Shown one piece after another: positions 1 through 8,602 of a DNA stretch of 64,000 nucleotides. The notes under the pieces are model-generated. The model had not been told where the DNA came from and searched no databases. It saw nothing but the letters and a program-made list of their open reading frames with translations. The stretch is taken from NCBI GenBank assembly GCA_037142875.1, contig JBAWZV010000002.1:1-64000 (forward strand), read 5' to 3'. The translations under genes and the position numbers were made by a program. Positions within the stretch are counted from its first letter, which is position 1. Each line of letters begins with the position of its first letter. Source of the DNA: PALSA-600 sp037142875. Its GTDB lineage: Bacteria; Actinomycetota; Thermoleophilia; Gaiellales; Gaiellaceae.

Positions 1-1104
1 GGCCTGTACGTCCATCACGGGATCAGCACTGACGGCCGCCTCAGGGTCGACGGCACGGCGAAGTTCATCAGCGGTGTCACGGCTGACTCGCTCACGGTCA
101 GCAACGCTCTCATGGGCAACACCGCCAGCTTCTCGGGCGCTGCCACCGTCGGCGGTCTCCTGACCGGAGACACGGCAAGCTTCTCCGGTGCCGCGACCGG
201 CCTCACGGCGAGCTTCTCCGGCGCAGTGACGACCGGCAACTTCACGGGTCTCGGCACGGCGAGCGTCCAGGGTGCGGTCACGACCGGCCATCTTCAGACG
301 GAGGCGAGTGCATCGGTGTACGGCGGCCTGACCGTCGAGCATCAGCTCCGTGCCGATCAGACGGCTCACATCATCGGGCGCCTGACGGCGGATAGTTCTG
401 CCACGATCAGCGGGTTCGTCACGACCGGCCACCTGAAGGTTCAGGCCAGCGCGACGATCTACGGTGGCCTGTACGTCGATCACGCGATCCGCACTGACAG
501 CCGCCTCAAGGTCGCCGGCACCGCGTACTTCGGCGGGGCTGTCACCGGTAACTCAACGGCGAGCTTTGCAGGCGCCGTCACCACGGGCAACCTGGTCGGG
601 CTCGGCACTGCGAGCTTCGCAGGCGCCGTCACCACCGGCGACCTCGTCGGGTTCGGCACCGCGAGCTTTGCAGGTCAGGTCACGGTCGGTTCCGCCAGTT
701 TCGCCGGCGCAACCACGATCAGCGGTGACCTCGTCCTCAACGGCAACGCATCCCACATCAAGTCGACGCAGGCGACTGCGCCGACGGTGACCACCGAGGG
801 CACCAACGCGACGTGTACGGTCAGCACCGGTTCGACCGACACACGCGGCAAGATCACGGTAATCGTCAGCGGTGGCGGAGCAAGCAACGAGACGGTCTGC
901 GGGGTGGCCTTCCACACCCCGTACACCTCGGCACCGTCGCTCGCGATGACGCCGAACAGCACCGACGCTGCGGCTATCGGGAACGGCGGCAACACCTACG
1001 GCCCGTACTTCACCTCGACTACGACCACGTTCAGCGTGCACTCGCAGACGACACACCCGGTGACAGACGGCGTCTACATCTACTACTACACGATGATCGG
1101 CTAA
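1..1104 (+). CDS. Beta-solenoid-like surface repeat protein, 5' end outside the window
   Basis: The frame is open from base 1 without a start, so the N-terminus lies outside the window; 367 residues are visible. Two repeat scales are seen: a 17-residue unit of the type TASFAGAVTTGNLVGLG, repeated almost perfectly around 555-690, and a longer unit with GGLYVDHAIRTDSRLKV near 465-510 that recurs at the window start and, more diverged, near 310-350. Short beta strands rich in Thr, Ser, Gly and Ala suggest a beta-helix such as bactofilins, adhesins or phage tail spikes. The last ~95 residues are non-repetitive, contain two Cys, and resemble the terminal head domain of tail-fibre-like proteins. 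It may be a surface adhesin; the neighbouring glycan genes fit a cell-envelope role. Family assignment is uncertain, but the coding status is clear. Confidence 0.7.
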   Translation, partial: GLYVHHGISTDGRLRVDGTAKFISGVTADSLTVSNALMGNTASFSGAATVGGLLTGDTASFSGAATGLTASFSGAVTTGNFTGLGTASVQGAVTTGHLQTEASASVYGGLTVEHQLRADQTAHIIGRLTADSSATISGFVTTGHLKVQASATIYGGLYVDHAIRTDSRLKVAGTAYFGGAVTGNSTASFAGAVTTGNLVGLGTASFAGAVTTGDLVGFGTASFAGQVTVGSASFAGATTISGDLVLNGNASHIKSTQATAPTVTTEGTNATCTVSTGSTDTRGKITVIVSGGGASNETVCGVAFHTPYTSAPSLAMTPNSTDAAAIGNGGNTYGPYFTSTTTTFSVHSQTTHPVTDGVYIYYYTMIG

Positions 1105-1122
1105 CAACTTCTCCGATCATCG
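1091..1122. repeat. 10-bp perfect inverted repeat spanning a stop codon
   Basis: CGATGATCGG (1091-1100) and CCGATCATCG (1113-1122) are perfect inverse complements around a 12-base loop that includes the end of the repeat-protein gene. Together with the next hairpin it makes a tandem stem-loop 3' end. Confidence 0.6.
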
Positions 1123-1133
1123 CGAGACCCGAG

Positions 1134-1176
1134 CGGACGGGGGCCACAGGCAGATCAGCTGTAGCCCCCGTCCGTC
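1134..1176 (+). terminator. Hairpin terminator after the repeat-protein gene
   Basis: CGGACGGGGGC (1134-1144) pairs with GCCCCCGTCCG (1164-1174), an 11-bp GC stem. A small inner ACAG/CTGT helix sits in the loop. There is no strong T-run after it, which is common in high-GC actinobacteria. Confidence 0.65.
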
Positions 1177-1261
1177 TGAAAGCGATCGGCACCGGCGAGC
1201 GACGTTCGCATGGACTAGGTCGACGAAGCAGCGGGATTCCCACTGCACCTTGACCCTCGGC

Positions 1262-1267
1262 TAGACT
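1262..1267 (+). promoter_or_regulatory. -10 box TAGACT before the first anchored protein
   Basis: TAGACT matches TANNNT and lies 9 bases before the ATG at 1277; transcription would start at or almost at the start codon. I see no good -35 element. GGAGAAGG between them could serve as a ribosome site if the transcript starts earlier. Confidence 0.4.
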
Positions 1268-1276
1268 GGAGAAGGC

Positions 1277-1909
1277 ATGAGCGAGCACGACGACACGTAC
1301 CCGGATGCGACTGGGAAGAGCGCTCCCTCGTGGCAGGCGAGAAGTCCGAAGCCCCGGCAGGTTTCCTGGAAGCTTTCGATTGCCATCCTTGCGGGCGCAG
1401 TGCTGATCGCCGGGTACTTCGTCTTCGTGAAGGGTGATGGCAGCAGCACCAACGCGACGACGGGTACGACCCCGTCCACCTCGACCGGCAAGGTGCTCAG
1501 CTACACCGTGATTTATCCGAAGAACTGGAAGCGCGTCGCACCCGACAAGGCCGCTCCCGGTCTGCATGCATTTGCGGCGGTCGAGCGAACAGGTGGGGGA
1601 GCACTCGTCGTCATGCGTCTTGAGGGCAAGGTCACCGACCTTGAGGGCGCCTACCTGAAGACGCTTACCGCTCAGCTCAAGAAGTCGATTCCGGACTACA
1701 AGTACCTCGGCAAGCAGATGCTGAAGCTTCCTGAGGGGAACGCCCTCGACTTGACGTACCAGCGGACGAAGCTTCACGACATCAGGAACGTCGTGGTTTT
1801 GCCGGTCGGCGATATCAGCATCGTGATGGCGACGATCGCGCCCGAGAACAACTCGGCTGTGACCAGCGAGCTCTCTACGATCGTCGCGTCGTTCAAGATC
1901 AACCCGTAG
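1277..1909 (+). CDS. Small membrane-anchored protein with a PsbP/Mog1-like extracytoplasmic domain
   Basis: 210 residues: about 30 polar, cytoplasmic-type residues, one transmembrane helix (about residues 36-54), a Ser/Thr/Gly-rich linker, then a domain of ~140 residues beginning YTVIYPKNWKRV. The YP..W start and overall pattern recall the PsbP/Mog1 fold (inference). It is clearly homologous to the protein at 8006-8593: both have I/L-PDY at the same place and end in a V-x-SF motif. It stands alone on the plus strand between the surface repeat protein and a glycosyltransferase gene, so a role in surface glycan assembly or export is plausible but unproven. Confidence 0.75.
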   Translation: MSEHDDTYPDATGKSAPSWQARSPKPRQVSWKLSIAILAGAVLIAGYFVFVKGDGSSTNATTGTTPSTSTGKVLSYTVIYPKNWKRVAPDKAAPGLHAFAAVERTGGGALVVMRLEGKVTDLEGAYLKTLTAQLKKSIPDYKYLGKQMLKLPEGNALDLTYQRTKLHDIRNVVVLPVGDISIVMATIAPENNSAVTSELSTIVASFKINP

Positions 1910-1967
1910 CGCCGTAGCACGACGCTTCGGGCGGACGACGGCAGGCACGCCATCACGCAACAGTCAC

Positions 1968-3029
1968 ATGGAGCACGCAACGAACCCGTCCGTGCTTCAT
2001 GTCCTGCCGCATCCTGGCGGTGGAGGGCAGACCTATGCCGACACGCTCGACCGGATCCGCGACTATCGCTTCGGACGTGTGGTGCTTCAAGCGTCCGAGT
2101 CGGGTGAGGCACCTGCGTGGTTGATGGTCAACGCAGCGCGCGCCAATCTGGCGGCCCGGCACCATGACCTCGTTCACGTTCATGGCGAGGCCGCAGCATT
2201 CTTCACCCTTCCGGCGATCATCTCTGGTCATTCGGTGTTTACAGCTCACGGCCTCAACCTCGTGCGACGCGTTCGCGGTACACGGCGCCGCATTGCCGAG
2301 TGCAACCTTCGTACGATCGTGCGGAGGACGGCGCGGACGATTGCTGTGTCGGAGGTCGAGCGCGACGACTTCGTCGCGATCGTCGGCGATCGGCTCGCCG
2401 ACAAGATCACACTGATCCGAAACGGCGTCGACATTCCGAAACCAACGGATCCGGAGGAGCGCCGACGAGCTCGCGCGGAGTTCTGGATCGAAGAGCACGA
2501 GTTCGTCGCAGTGTTCGTCGGGAGCGTCAAGGCCGTGAAGGACCCCCTGACCGCCGCACGCGCCGCGGTGCGCGCCGCGGAGGATGCCCCTGTCGTCATC
2601 CTGTTCGCCGGAGACGGTGATCTACGGCCGGATGTTGAGGAGCTCGCCCGTGACGCAAACGGTGCCGTCCGCCTTCTCGGAAGTCGCCGCAATATCTCCT
2701 CCGTCCTCGCCGCAGCAGACGCCTTCGTCCTCCCGTCGCGCCACGAAGGGCTTCCATACGCTCTTCTCGAAGCGATGGCTCACGGCCTGCCGACAATCGT
2801 CTCGGACAGGCCCGGATGTATGGAGGTGGTCGGCGACGCGGGCATCGTGGTGCCGGGCGGCGACATGGGCGCGTTCGCCGATGCGTTTCGGCGGCTCATT
2901 GCGGACCCCGGTGCGGCTCGCGCGCTCGGTGAGCGGGCACGGCAACGCGTTGCAGCGACGTTCTCGGCCGATGAGCAGGCCCGACGGACGTGCGACGTCT
3001 ACGACGCCGTGCTCTCGTCAACCACCTGA
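1968..3029 (+). CDS. Family 4 glycosyltransferase
   Basis: 353 residues with a GT-B two-domain layout. The N-terminal half has a Gly-rich loop (HPGGGGQT) and a DLVHVHGE segment; the C-terminal half has FVGSVKAVKDP and the EX7E nucleotide-sugar motif in PSRHEGLPYALLEAMAHGLP (about residues 260-280). It should transfer a sugar from a nucleotide donor to a glycan or lipid acceptor on the cytoplasmic membrane face. It converges on the GT2 gene downstream (19-bp gap). Donor and acceptor cannot be told from sequence. Confidence 0.85.
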   Translation: MEHATNPSVLHVLPHPGGGGQTYADTLDRIRDYRFGRVVLQASESGEAPAWLMVNAARANLAARHHDLVHVHGEAAAFFTLPAIISGHSVFTAHGLNLVRRVRGTRRRIAECNLRTIVRRTARTIAVSEVERDDFVAIVGDRLADKITLIRNGVDIPKPTDPEERRRARAEFWIEEHEFVAVFVGSVKAVKDPLTAARAAVRAAEDAPVVILFAGDGDLRPDVEELARDANGAVRLLGSRRNISSVLAAADAFVLPSRHEGLPYALLEAMAHGLPTIVSDRPGCMEVVGDAGIVVPGGDMGAFADAFRRLIADPGAARALGERARQRVAATFSADEQARRTCDVYDAVLSSTT

Positions 3030-3048
3030 CCAGCGGTGGCAGACTCGG

Positions 3049-4212
3049 TCAGTCGCGGCTGCGGAGACCGATAATGGAGAGCAGGAACGACACGAACACG
3101 ATCTGAATCCCCACGATCACGAGCGCTGCCGCGAGCACAGCCAGCCGTTGATCGCCGAGCGAGCCGAAGCCGTTACCGAACCAGCTTGCCAGGATCGCCG
3201 CGAGGATCCCGCCGCCGGCCAGGGCGCACAGCGTCCCAACCAGCAGCCCGTGCTCCAGTCGCACACGCTGCTGCATGCGTTCGAACCAGGCGTCGTGTTC
3301 GCCCAGGTGATGAACACCGTAGGCGCGCCCGCAGAGCCCGAGACCGATGATCTGGCTGCCGATAACAAGGAGCAGCACGCCACCGATCAACGTGTGGACA
3401 TAGAAGTCGCGACCGAAGAGGGCTGCACCGCCGAAGACGAGGCCGATAACGGCGAGTCCGAGGACGGCGAGCACCAAGCCTGGGAGGAGAAAGAGGAAGT
3501 CCGGGCTGTACACGAGCATCAGACGAAGGTGCCGCCAGCCGTCACGGAGCGGTGAGAGCTTCGAGACACCGCTACGTGGGTGCAGCTCGATCGGGATCTC
3601 ATGGATCACGAGCTTCCGCTTCGCGGCGCGGATCACCATCTCCGACGCGAACTCCATGCCGGTTGAGCGGAGGTCGAGGATCGGGAGGGCATCGCGTCGC
3701 AGCCCGCGCATACCGCAGTGGGCGTCGGCGATCGGGGTGCGGTAGAGCAGGTTCAGGAAGCCGGACAGGAGCGGGTTCCCGATGTAACGGTTGAGCCACG
3801 GCATCGCACCGGGCTTGATGTTCGCCATCCGGTTCCCCATCACCAGCTGTCCGCCGGCTTCGAGCTCGCGGACGAACGCCGGGATCTCCTCGAAGTCGTA
3901 GGTCAGGTCGGCGTCGATCATCACGATGTACTCGCCCTGCGCCGCGGCAAACCCAGCGAGGTACGCGCTGCCGTACCCGCGGCGGGGCTCATCGATAACC
4001 GTGGCACCGGCCGCACGGGCGATCTCGCCGCTCCCGTCGGTCGACGCGTTGTCGACGACGATCACCTCGCCCGAGAGGCTGGCGGCCGCCAGGACGGCGT
4101 GCGCGCGGACGACGCACTCCTCGATGTGTTCCGCCTCGTTGAGACACGGAATCACGACGGAGACGAGCGGCGTCGTCCGAGTCACTGCCGCGTCCGTGAT
4201 CGTGTCATCCAA
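3049..4212 (-). CDS. Family 2 glycosyltransferase with C-terminal membrane helices (polyprenyl-phosphate sugar transferase type)
   Basis: 387 residues from a TTG at 4212 with GAGG 5 bases upstream. The frame stays open further upstream, but that part is not conserved-looking and would overlap the divergent gene. The GT2 domain starts at SVVIPCLNEAEHIEE, with VDNASTDGS and the metal-binding DAD in MIDADLTYD. After residue ~240 come about four hydrophobic helices, as in dolichyl/polyprenyl-phosphate glycosyltransferases that load a sugar on a lipid carrier. Such lipid-linked sugars are the usual donors of GT-C enzymes, and two GT-C candidates lie just downstream (5524-7830, 8603-10978). The functional link is inference. 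Confidence 0.82.
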   Translation of the reverse strand: MDDTITDAAVTRTTPLVSVVIPCLNEAEHIEECVVRAHAVLAAASLSGEVIVVDNASTDGSGEIARAAGATVIDEPRRGYGSAYLAGFAAAQGEYIVMIDADLTYDFEEIPAFVRELEAGGQLVMGNRMANIKPGAMPWLNRYIGNPLLSGFLNLLYRTPIADAHCGMRGLRRDALPILDLRSTGMEFASEMVIRAAKRKLVIHEIPIELHPRSGVSKLSPLRDGWRHLRLMLVYSPDFLFLLPGLVLAVLGLAVIGLVFGGAALFGRDFYVHTLIGGVLLLVIGSQIIGLGLCGRAYGVHHLGEHDAWFERMQQRVRLEHGLLVGTLCALAGGGILAAILASWFGNGFGSLGDQRLAVLAAALVIVGIQIVFVSFLLSIIGLRSRD

Positions 4213-4329
4213 GGGAGCCTCGATTCGTCGCTGGGGGGAAGCGCGGGATCGATGGTAGCGGGACACCGAACGCAAGCCCAGGCGGAGTGGGACGGAGACC
4301 TGGGTCGACGGCGCTAAGCTCGCGCTGCG

Positions 4330-5499
4330 ATGCGGATCTGCGTGATCTACGACTGTCTCTATCCGCACACCGTCGGGGGTGCGGAGCGGTGGTACCGCGA
4401 TCTTGTCAACGAGCTCGTCGCGAAGGGCCACGAGGTCACCTACGTGACGCGGCGTCAGTGGGACAGAGGATCCGGTCCGACCATTCCCGGCGTACGGGTG
4501 GTGGGCCTCGAGCCGTCGCTCCCTCTCTACGATCGCAACGGGCGTCGCCGGATCACGGAGGCGATCGCGTTCGGGGCCGGTGTCTTCGCGCACCTGCTGC
4601 GGCACGGTCGGCGCTACGACGTCGTTCACACGGCGTCGTTCCCCTATTTCTCGCTGCTCGCCGTGGGCGCAACACGTCGCATGTGCGGCTTCGACCTCGC
4701 AGTCGACTGGCACGAGATCTGGACGCACGACTACTGGGCTGAATACCTCGGCGGGCTCTCCGGACGGTTCGGCTGGCTCGTTCAGCGCCTCTGCCTACGA
4801 CCGAGGCAGCACGCGTACTGCTTCTCACAGCTCCATGCCGCTCGGCTCCGAGAGTACGGCGTGCACGGTGACGTCGTCGTCCTCACAGGCCAGTACGCGG
4901 GCACCGCGGGGACTCCGACCCTGGCTGCCGACCCGCCAACGGTCGTCTACATCGGCCGCCATCTCCCGGAGAAGGGTGTGGCGGACATCGTTCCGGCCGT
5001 CGCAGCCGCGCGGCTGCGCCTCCCAACGCTCCGGGCCGAGATCTTCGGCGACGGGCCCGACCGCGCTCGCGTCGAGCAACTGGTCGAGGACGCCGGGCTC
5101 CGTGACGTCATCGCCATCCGCGGCTTCGTCGACGCCGATGTGCTCACCGCGTCGCTTGCCCGGTCACTCTGCCTGGTGCTCCCATCACGGCGAGAGGGTT
5201 TCGGGAAGGTCGTGGTAGAGGCCGCCGCAGCAGGTGTCCCTAGCGTCGTCGTGGCCGGCGCCGACAACGCAGCCGTCGAGCTCATCGAAGACGGCGTGAA
5301 TGGATTCGTCGCGGCGTCTGCGTCGGCTGACGACCTCGCAGCGGCGATTGTTCGGGTGCACAACGGGGGGGAGCAGCTCCGGCACGCGACGCGCGCGTGG
5401 TTCGCCACGAATGCCGAACGACTCTCACTCGATGTCGCCGTGGCCCAGGTTGTGACCCGGTACGCGACTGGTGCCCCCGCTGTTGCCCCGGGAGCCTAA
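4330..5499 (+). CDS. Family 4 glycosyltransferase
   Basis: 389 residues, GT-B fold. The N-terminus MRICVIYDCLYPHTVGGAER contains the Gly-Gly acceptor-side loop; the C-terminal domain has YIGRHLPEKGV and the EX7E motif in PSRREGFGKVVVEAAAAGVP. It is divergent from the GT2 gene, with 117 bases between them. TAAGCT at 4315-4320 lies 9 bases before the ATG, suggesting a leaderless or near-leaderless transcript. It ends 24 bases before the end of the convergent GT-C-like gene. Likely part of the same surface-glycan set; substrate unknown. Confidence 0.85.
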   Translation: MRICVIYDCLYPHTVGGAERWYRDLVNELVAKGHEVTYVTRRQWDRGSGPTIPGVRVVGLEPSLPLYDRNGRRRITEAIAFGAGVFAHLLRHGRRYDVVHTASFPYFSLLAVGATRRMCGFDLAVDWHEIWTHDYWAEYLGGLSGRFGWLVQRLCLRPRQHAYCFSQLHAARLREYGVHGDVVVLTGQYAGTAGTPTLAADPPTVVYIGRHLPEKGVADIVPAVAAARLRLPTLRAEIFGDGPDRARVEQLVEDAGLRDVIAIRGFVDADVLTASLARSLCLVLPSRREGFGKVVVEAAAAGVPSVVVAGADNAAVELIEDGVNGFVAASASADDLAAAIVRVHNGGEQLRHATRAWFATNAERLSLDVAVAQVVTRYATGAPAVAPGA

Positions 5500-5523
5500 G
5501 CGGCCGCGCCGGAACGTCAGCGA

Positions 5524-7830
5524 TCAGGTCCCCGCGACGGCTTCGGCCCAGTCGAGCTGCTGTCCGCAGAACGAGCTGGCCTGCGCAGGGCTTCGGTACT
5601 GGACGGGCGATGCCTCGGTCGAAGTCGCGAACGCGATCGGCCCCATTGGAAGGTCGGCGATGTAGCTGCGGCTGCCCGGCTGCAAGAGCGGGCGCGTGTA
5701 GTGCAGCTCGACGTCGTGCATCCCGGCACCGAGGGCGATCGATCCGAGCAGGATGTACTGAATCGGGAGCTCGATCCGATGGGTCGCCGTCCCCACCTTT
5801 CGCCCGTCGACGGTGACCTCAAGCTTGCCTGCGGTGAAACCGCCGAGCCAGACGTCGTAGGTGGCGGCGCGCGCGAACTTGATGTGCGCCGAGATCGTGC
5901 CGTCGCTGCTCGGGTACACGCCCTTGCTGTGATCGATCCGCCAGCTTGGTGGATGCTGCGCGACGCCGAACTCGAACCCAAGGGGTACGGGCCGAGGCAC
6001 CGCAGCGACCCGCCCGTGGGCCTTCGCAGCGATCGCAGCGAGCGTGCGGATATCGGAGCACTTCGGGACGTCGGTCGGTTGGAGTCCCTGGCCGAGCGGA
6101 AGGCGCTCGAGCACCGCCGGCGCCGAATCGTCGCGCTGCCAGACGTCGTAGAACCGCCCTTCGCGAACAAGGCGATATGGCGACGGCGGACGACTGCCGA
6201 GCGCGACGTGGTCGAGCACGAGGGTCCGGTAGTGCATGACTGTCGTGAGGGGGTAGGTGTCGATGTCGTCCGGGTTGAACTGGGCGATGCCCAAGCCGCG
6301 CAGGAAGTGCCGGATCGCGTAGGGCTGGAACTCGTTCATCGCTGAGGGCCCCTGGCCATCGAAGAGCTTCCCGATGGTCTCGAGCTCGGCGAGCTGGTTG
6401 CGCGGAGCGAGCCGAGCGCCGCTGTAGGCAAGGACGTTCGAGGCGAGAACCCCGCCGGCGAGAACGACCGCGGTGAGGGTCGCGATCCGCTCGCTACTTC
6501 GGAGTCGCAGAGCCCTGAGTCCGGTGAACGCGGCGACGAGGAACGCCGGCGAGGCCATCGCGAACGCCTTTGCTGTGACCCACGGGGTTCCCCCGACGGA
6601 CACGATCAGGCACCCGACGCAGGCCGTGGCGACGTACAGCGGTACCGCCCAGAGCCGAGCTCGGACGGCTCCCAGAACCCCGGCAGCCGCGAGCGACACG
6701 AGCAGTGCGATGAGGACGTACGTGGGCCACATCGGTGAGGGACGATCACGAAAGTCGGCGACCGGCCAGAGTCCGAGCACCTCGAGAACACTCAGCGCGT
6801 GGAACGAGACGACGTGGAAGGTCGACGTCGACGCGCGAAATGCGCGCGCGGTCGCGAGTGTTGGCAGCGAGATCAGCACGAGCATGCCGGCGGCGAACGC
6901 CGCGCGCTGGAGCGCGTCGTGGAGCGGTAGCCGCCGGGCGAGCGAGACGAGCGGCAGGAGCGCTGGTGCGAGCCACACCGCCCCACCGAGGCTCAGCGCG
7001 GAGAGGACAGCGGCCGTAACGACGACGAGAGGCAGAAAGCCTCGCACGGACGGAGGCGTGCGGAGTGCCCGGGCCGCCATCAGCACGACGAGTGCGAGGA
7101 GCGGTGCGACGACGACCTCCTTGATCGCTCCCCAGAGCTCATACCCGTAGAGCAGCGCTGGCTGCGACGCGACAAAGACGGCGAGCGTGCCGAGACGTCG
7201 GCCACCGAGTGCGGGGCGGAGGAGCACCGAGACGATGAGCGAAAGCAGCAGGCCCTGGAAGGCGAAGTACGGCTGGATCACCCAGGCGACGTCGGTCCCG
7301 ACGAGGTGGGCGCCGACGCCGAGCGGCATCATCGTCCCGAGCGGGTAGCCCTGACTGAGGAACCGGTGGAGGAGCTGGTGATAGACCGACGGCGGAAGGC
7401 CAGCAGAGTTGCGCCCGTGGCTCATCACGCGGTCGATGAGGGAGAAGAACTCCGATGTGTCATCGAGCGAGGCGTACCCCGCAAACGTCGCGATGCCGGA
7501 GAACAGCACCGGCGCTCCGTATGCCACAAAGACCGCGATGGCAGTCCCGGCCAGCCAGCGGTCGAGTCGCAACGCCTGGAGCCGCCCCGTTCGGAAAGCC
7601 CCGACGAATCCGCCTGCCGCGATCAGCATGACGGTCGGAACCATGAGTCGTGCAGTCGTGCCCGACAGCGTGCAGATGTCAGCGGCGACAATCAGGCCCG
7701 CAAAGCCGATAGGTAGGAGGAGCGCGCCGGGGAGCCGTGCTTCGCTCCCGATCTCGATCAGGAGCGCGATGCCGAGCGAGATTGTGGCGAGCACAACCGG
7801 GAACAGCAGCCAGGACACGATCAGGCTCAA
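5524..7830 (-). CDS. Large polytopic membrane protein, probable GT-C glycosyltransferase (paralogue 1)
   Basis: 768 residues from a TTG at 7830. About 500 N-terminal residues hold ten or more transmembrane helices; the rest is soluble. The first large loop has GYASLDDTSEFF with Asp123-Asp124. An acidic pair in this loop is the usual catalytic signature of GT-C enzymes that use lipid-phosphate sugars (known for the class; assignment here is inference). The C-terminal ~150 residues have a beta-rich pattern with GGFTAGKLEVTVDGR and YTRPLLQPGSRS, like a carbohydrate-binding jelly roll, and end LDWAEAV. It is paralogous over its whole length to 8603-10978. A -10-like TAGGCT lies on this strand near 7902-7907. 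Confidence 0.75.
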   Translation of the reverse strand: MSLIVSWLLFPVVLATISLGIALLIEIGSEARLPGALLLPIGFAGLIVAADICTLSGTTARLMVPTVMLIAAGGFVGAFRTGRLQALRLDRWLAGTAIAVFVAYGAPVLFSGIATFAGYASLDDTSEFFSLIDRVMSHGRNSAGLPPSVYHQLLHRFLSQGYPLGTMMPLGVGAHLVGTDVAWVIQPYFAFQGLLLSLIVSVLLRPALGGRRLGTLAVFVASQPALLYGYELWGAIKEVVVAPLLALVVLMAARALRTPPSVRGFLPLVVVTAAVLSALSLGGAVWLAPALLPLVSLARRLPLHDALQRAAFAAGMLVLISLPTLATARAFRASTSTFHVVSFHALSVLEVLGLWPVADFRDRPSPMWPTYVLIALLVSLAAAGVLGAVRARLWAVPLYVATACVGCLIVSVGGTPWVTAKAFAMASPAFLVAAFTGLRALRLRSSERIATLTAVVLAGGVLASNVLAYSGARLAPRNQLAELETIGKLFDGQGPSAMNEFQPYAIRHFLRGLGIAQFNPDDIDTYPLTTVMHYRTLVLDHVALGSRPPSPYRLVREGRFYDVWQRDDSAPAVLERLPLGQGLQPTDVPKCSDIRTLAAIAAKAHGRVAAVPRPVPLGFEFGVAQHPPSWRIDHSKGVYPSSDGTISAHIKFARAATYDVWLGGFTAGKLEVTVDGRKVGTATHRIELPIQYILLGSIALGAGMHDVELHYTRPLLQPGSRSYIADLPMGPIAFATSTEASPVQYRSPAQASSFCGQQLDWAEAVAGT

Positions 7831-7992
7831 TGGATCGCTCTCATGCGTGCTCGCGGTGGCGTCCCATCTCAGCCGGTGGGCCGAAGAGGGGGCGCATGGA
7901 GCCTAGCATGCCCTCTCCTGGCTTCCTGTTCGGCGAGACCCACGTCGCGGGCGTCTGACAGGTCAGCCCGGCCGTTCGGCGCCGTGGTTCTC

Positions 7993-7998
7993 TATGCT
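7993..7998 (+). promoter_or_regulatory. -10 box TATGCT fixing a leaderless start at 8006
   Basis: TATGCT lies 7 bases before the ATG at 8006. An earlier in-frame ATG at 7994 is inside this box, so it should not be transcribed; this is why 8006 is chosen as the start. Confidence 0.5.
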
Positions 7999-8005
7999 GG
8001 CTGAG

Positions 8006-8593
8006 ATGGCTGCGCTACAGAGAGTCCGGAACGGGTTGGCCCACTCGACCAACCGTCTGTTGGGCCGACGGAACATCGTCGGTGCGCTCGTCGCGGTTGC
8101 GGTTGCGGCCGGCGTCGTCTGGTCGCTCCTCCCCTCGGGCAGCCGCACGTTGACCCTGACCGGGAGCGCGCCGAACACGTTCACGATGCAGTACTCGAGC
8201 AAGTGGAAGCTCCTGTCGGCTGAAGAGGCCGCGAAGTTCGCCACCCATCCGATCGACGTTCTCGCACGCAATGACGGACGCGGTGTGTTCCAGCTTCGTC
8301 GTGACAGGTCGGCGAACGGCGTCGACGCGCTCAAGCTCGCCCGAGGAGTGAACGCCGCTCTCAAGGCGAGACTCCCCGACTACCAACTCGTGTCCGCGCA
8401 GGTTGTTCAGACGAGCGCCGGCCGCATCCTGTTCTACACGTACCTTCGATCTCAGCGAGGCACGCTGCACACGATCACCATCATTCCTGCGGGCACGGCG
8501 CCGAGCTACGTGATCGATACCGTTTCGAACCCCGCAGCGACCGACGTCTCGGCTCAGATCCTTGAGATGGTTCGTTCGTTCGCGCTGGCCTGA
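8006..8593 (+). CDS. Small membrane-anchored protein, paralogue of 1277-1909
   Basis: 195 residues: a basic cytoplasmic stretch, one transmembrane helix (about residues 26-43), then a PsbP/Mog1-like domain beginning FTMQYSSKWKLL. Shared with the 1277 protein: the TM-plus-domain layout, L/I-PDY in the middle, a hydrophobic strand with T-x-IP, and the C-terminal V-R/A-SF. It sits between the two GT-C-like genes, divergent from one and nearly touching (9 bases) the end of the other. Association with both glycan loci suggests an accessory role in glycan transfer or export (inference). Confidence 0.75.
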   Translation: MAALQRVRNGLAHSTNRLLGRRNIVGALVAVAVAAGVVWSLLPSGSRTLTLTGSAPNTFTMQYSSKWKLLSAEEAAKFATHPIDVLARNDGRGVFQLRRDRSANGVDALKLARGVNAALKARLPDYQLVSAQVVQTSAGRILFYTYLRSQRGTLHTITIIPAGTAPSYVIDTVSNPAATDVSAQILEMVRSFALA

Positions 8594-8602
8594 TCCGGTC
8601 GA

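Noticed and set aside
540..700. CRISPR-like repeats
   Set aside because: Repeats are in one coding frame, 51 bp, directly adjoining, with no unique spacers; they encode protein repeats.
4213..4728. N-terminal extension of the minus-strand GT2 frame
   Set aside because: Would overlap the divergent GT4 gene and has no domain-like sequence; TTG 4212 has a ribosome site.
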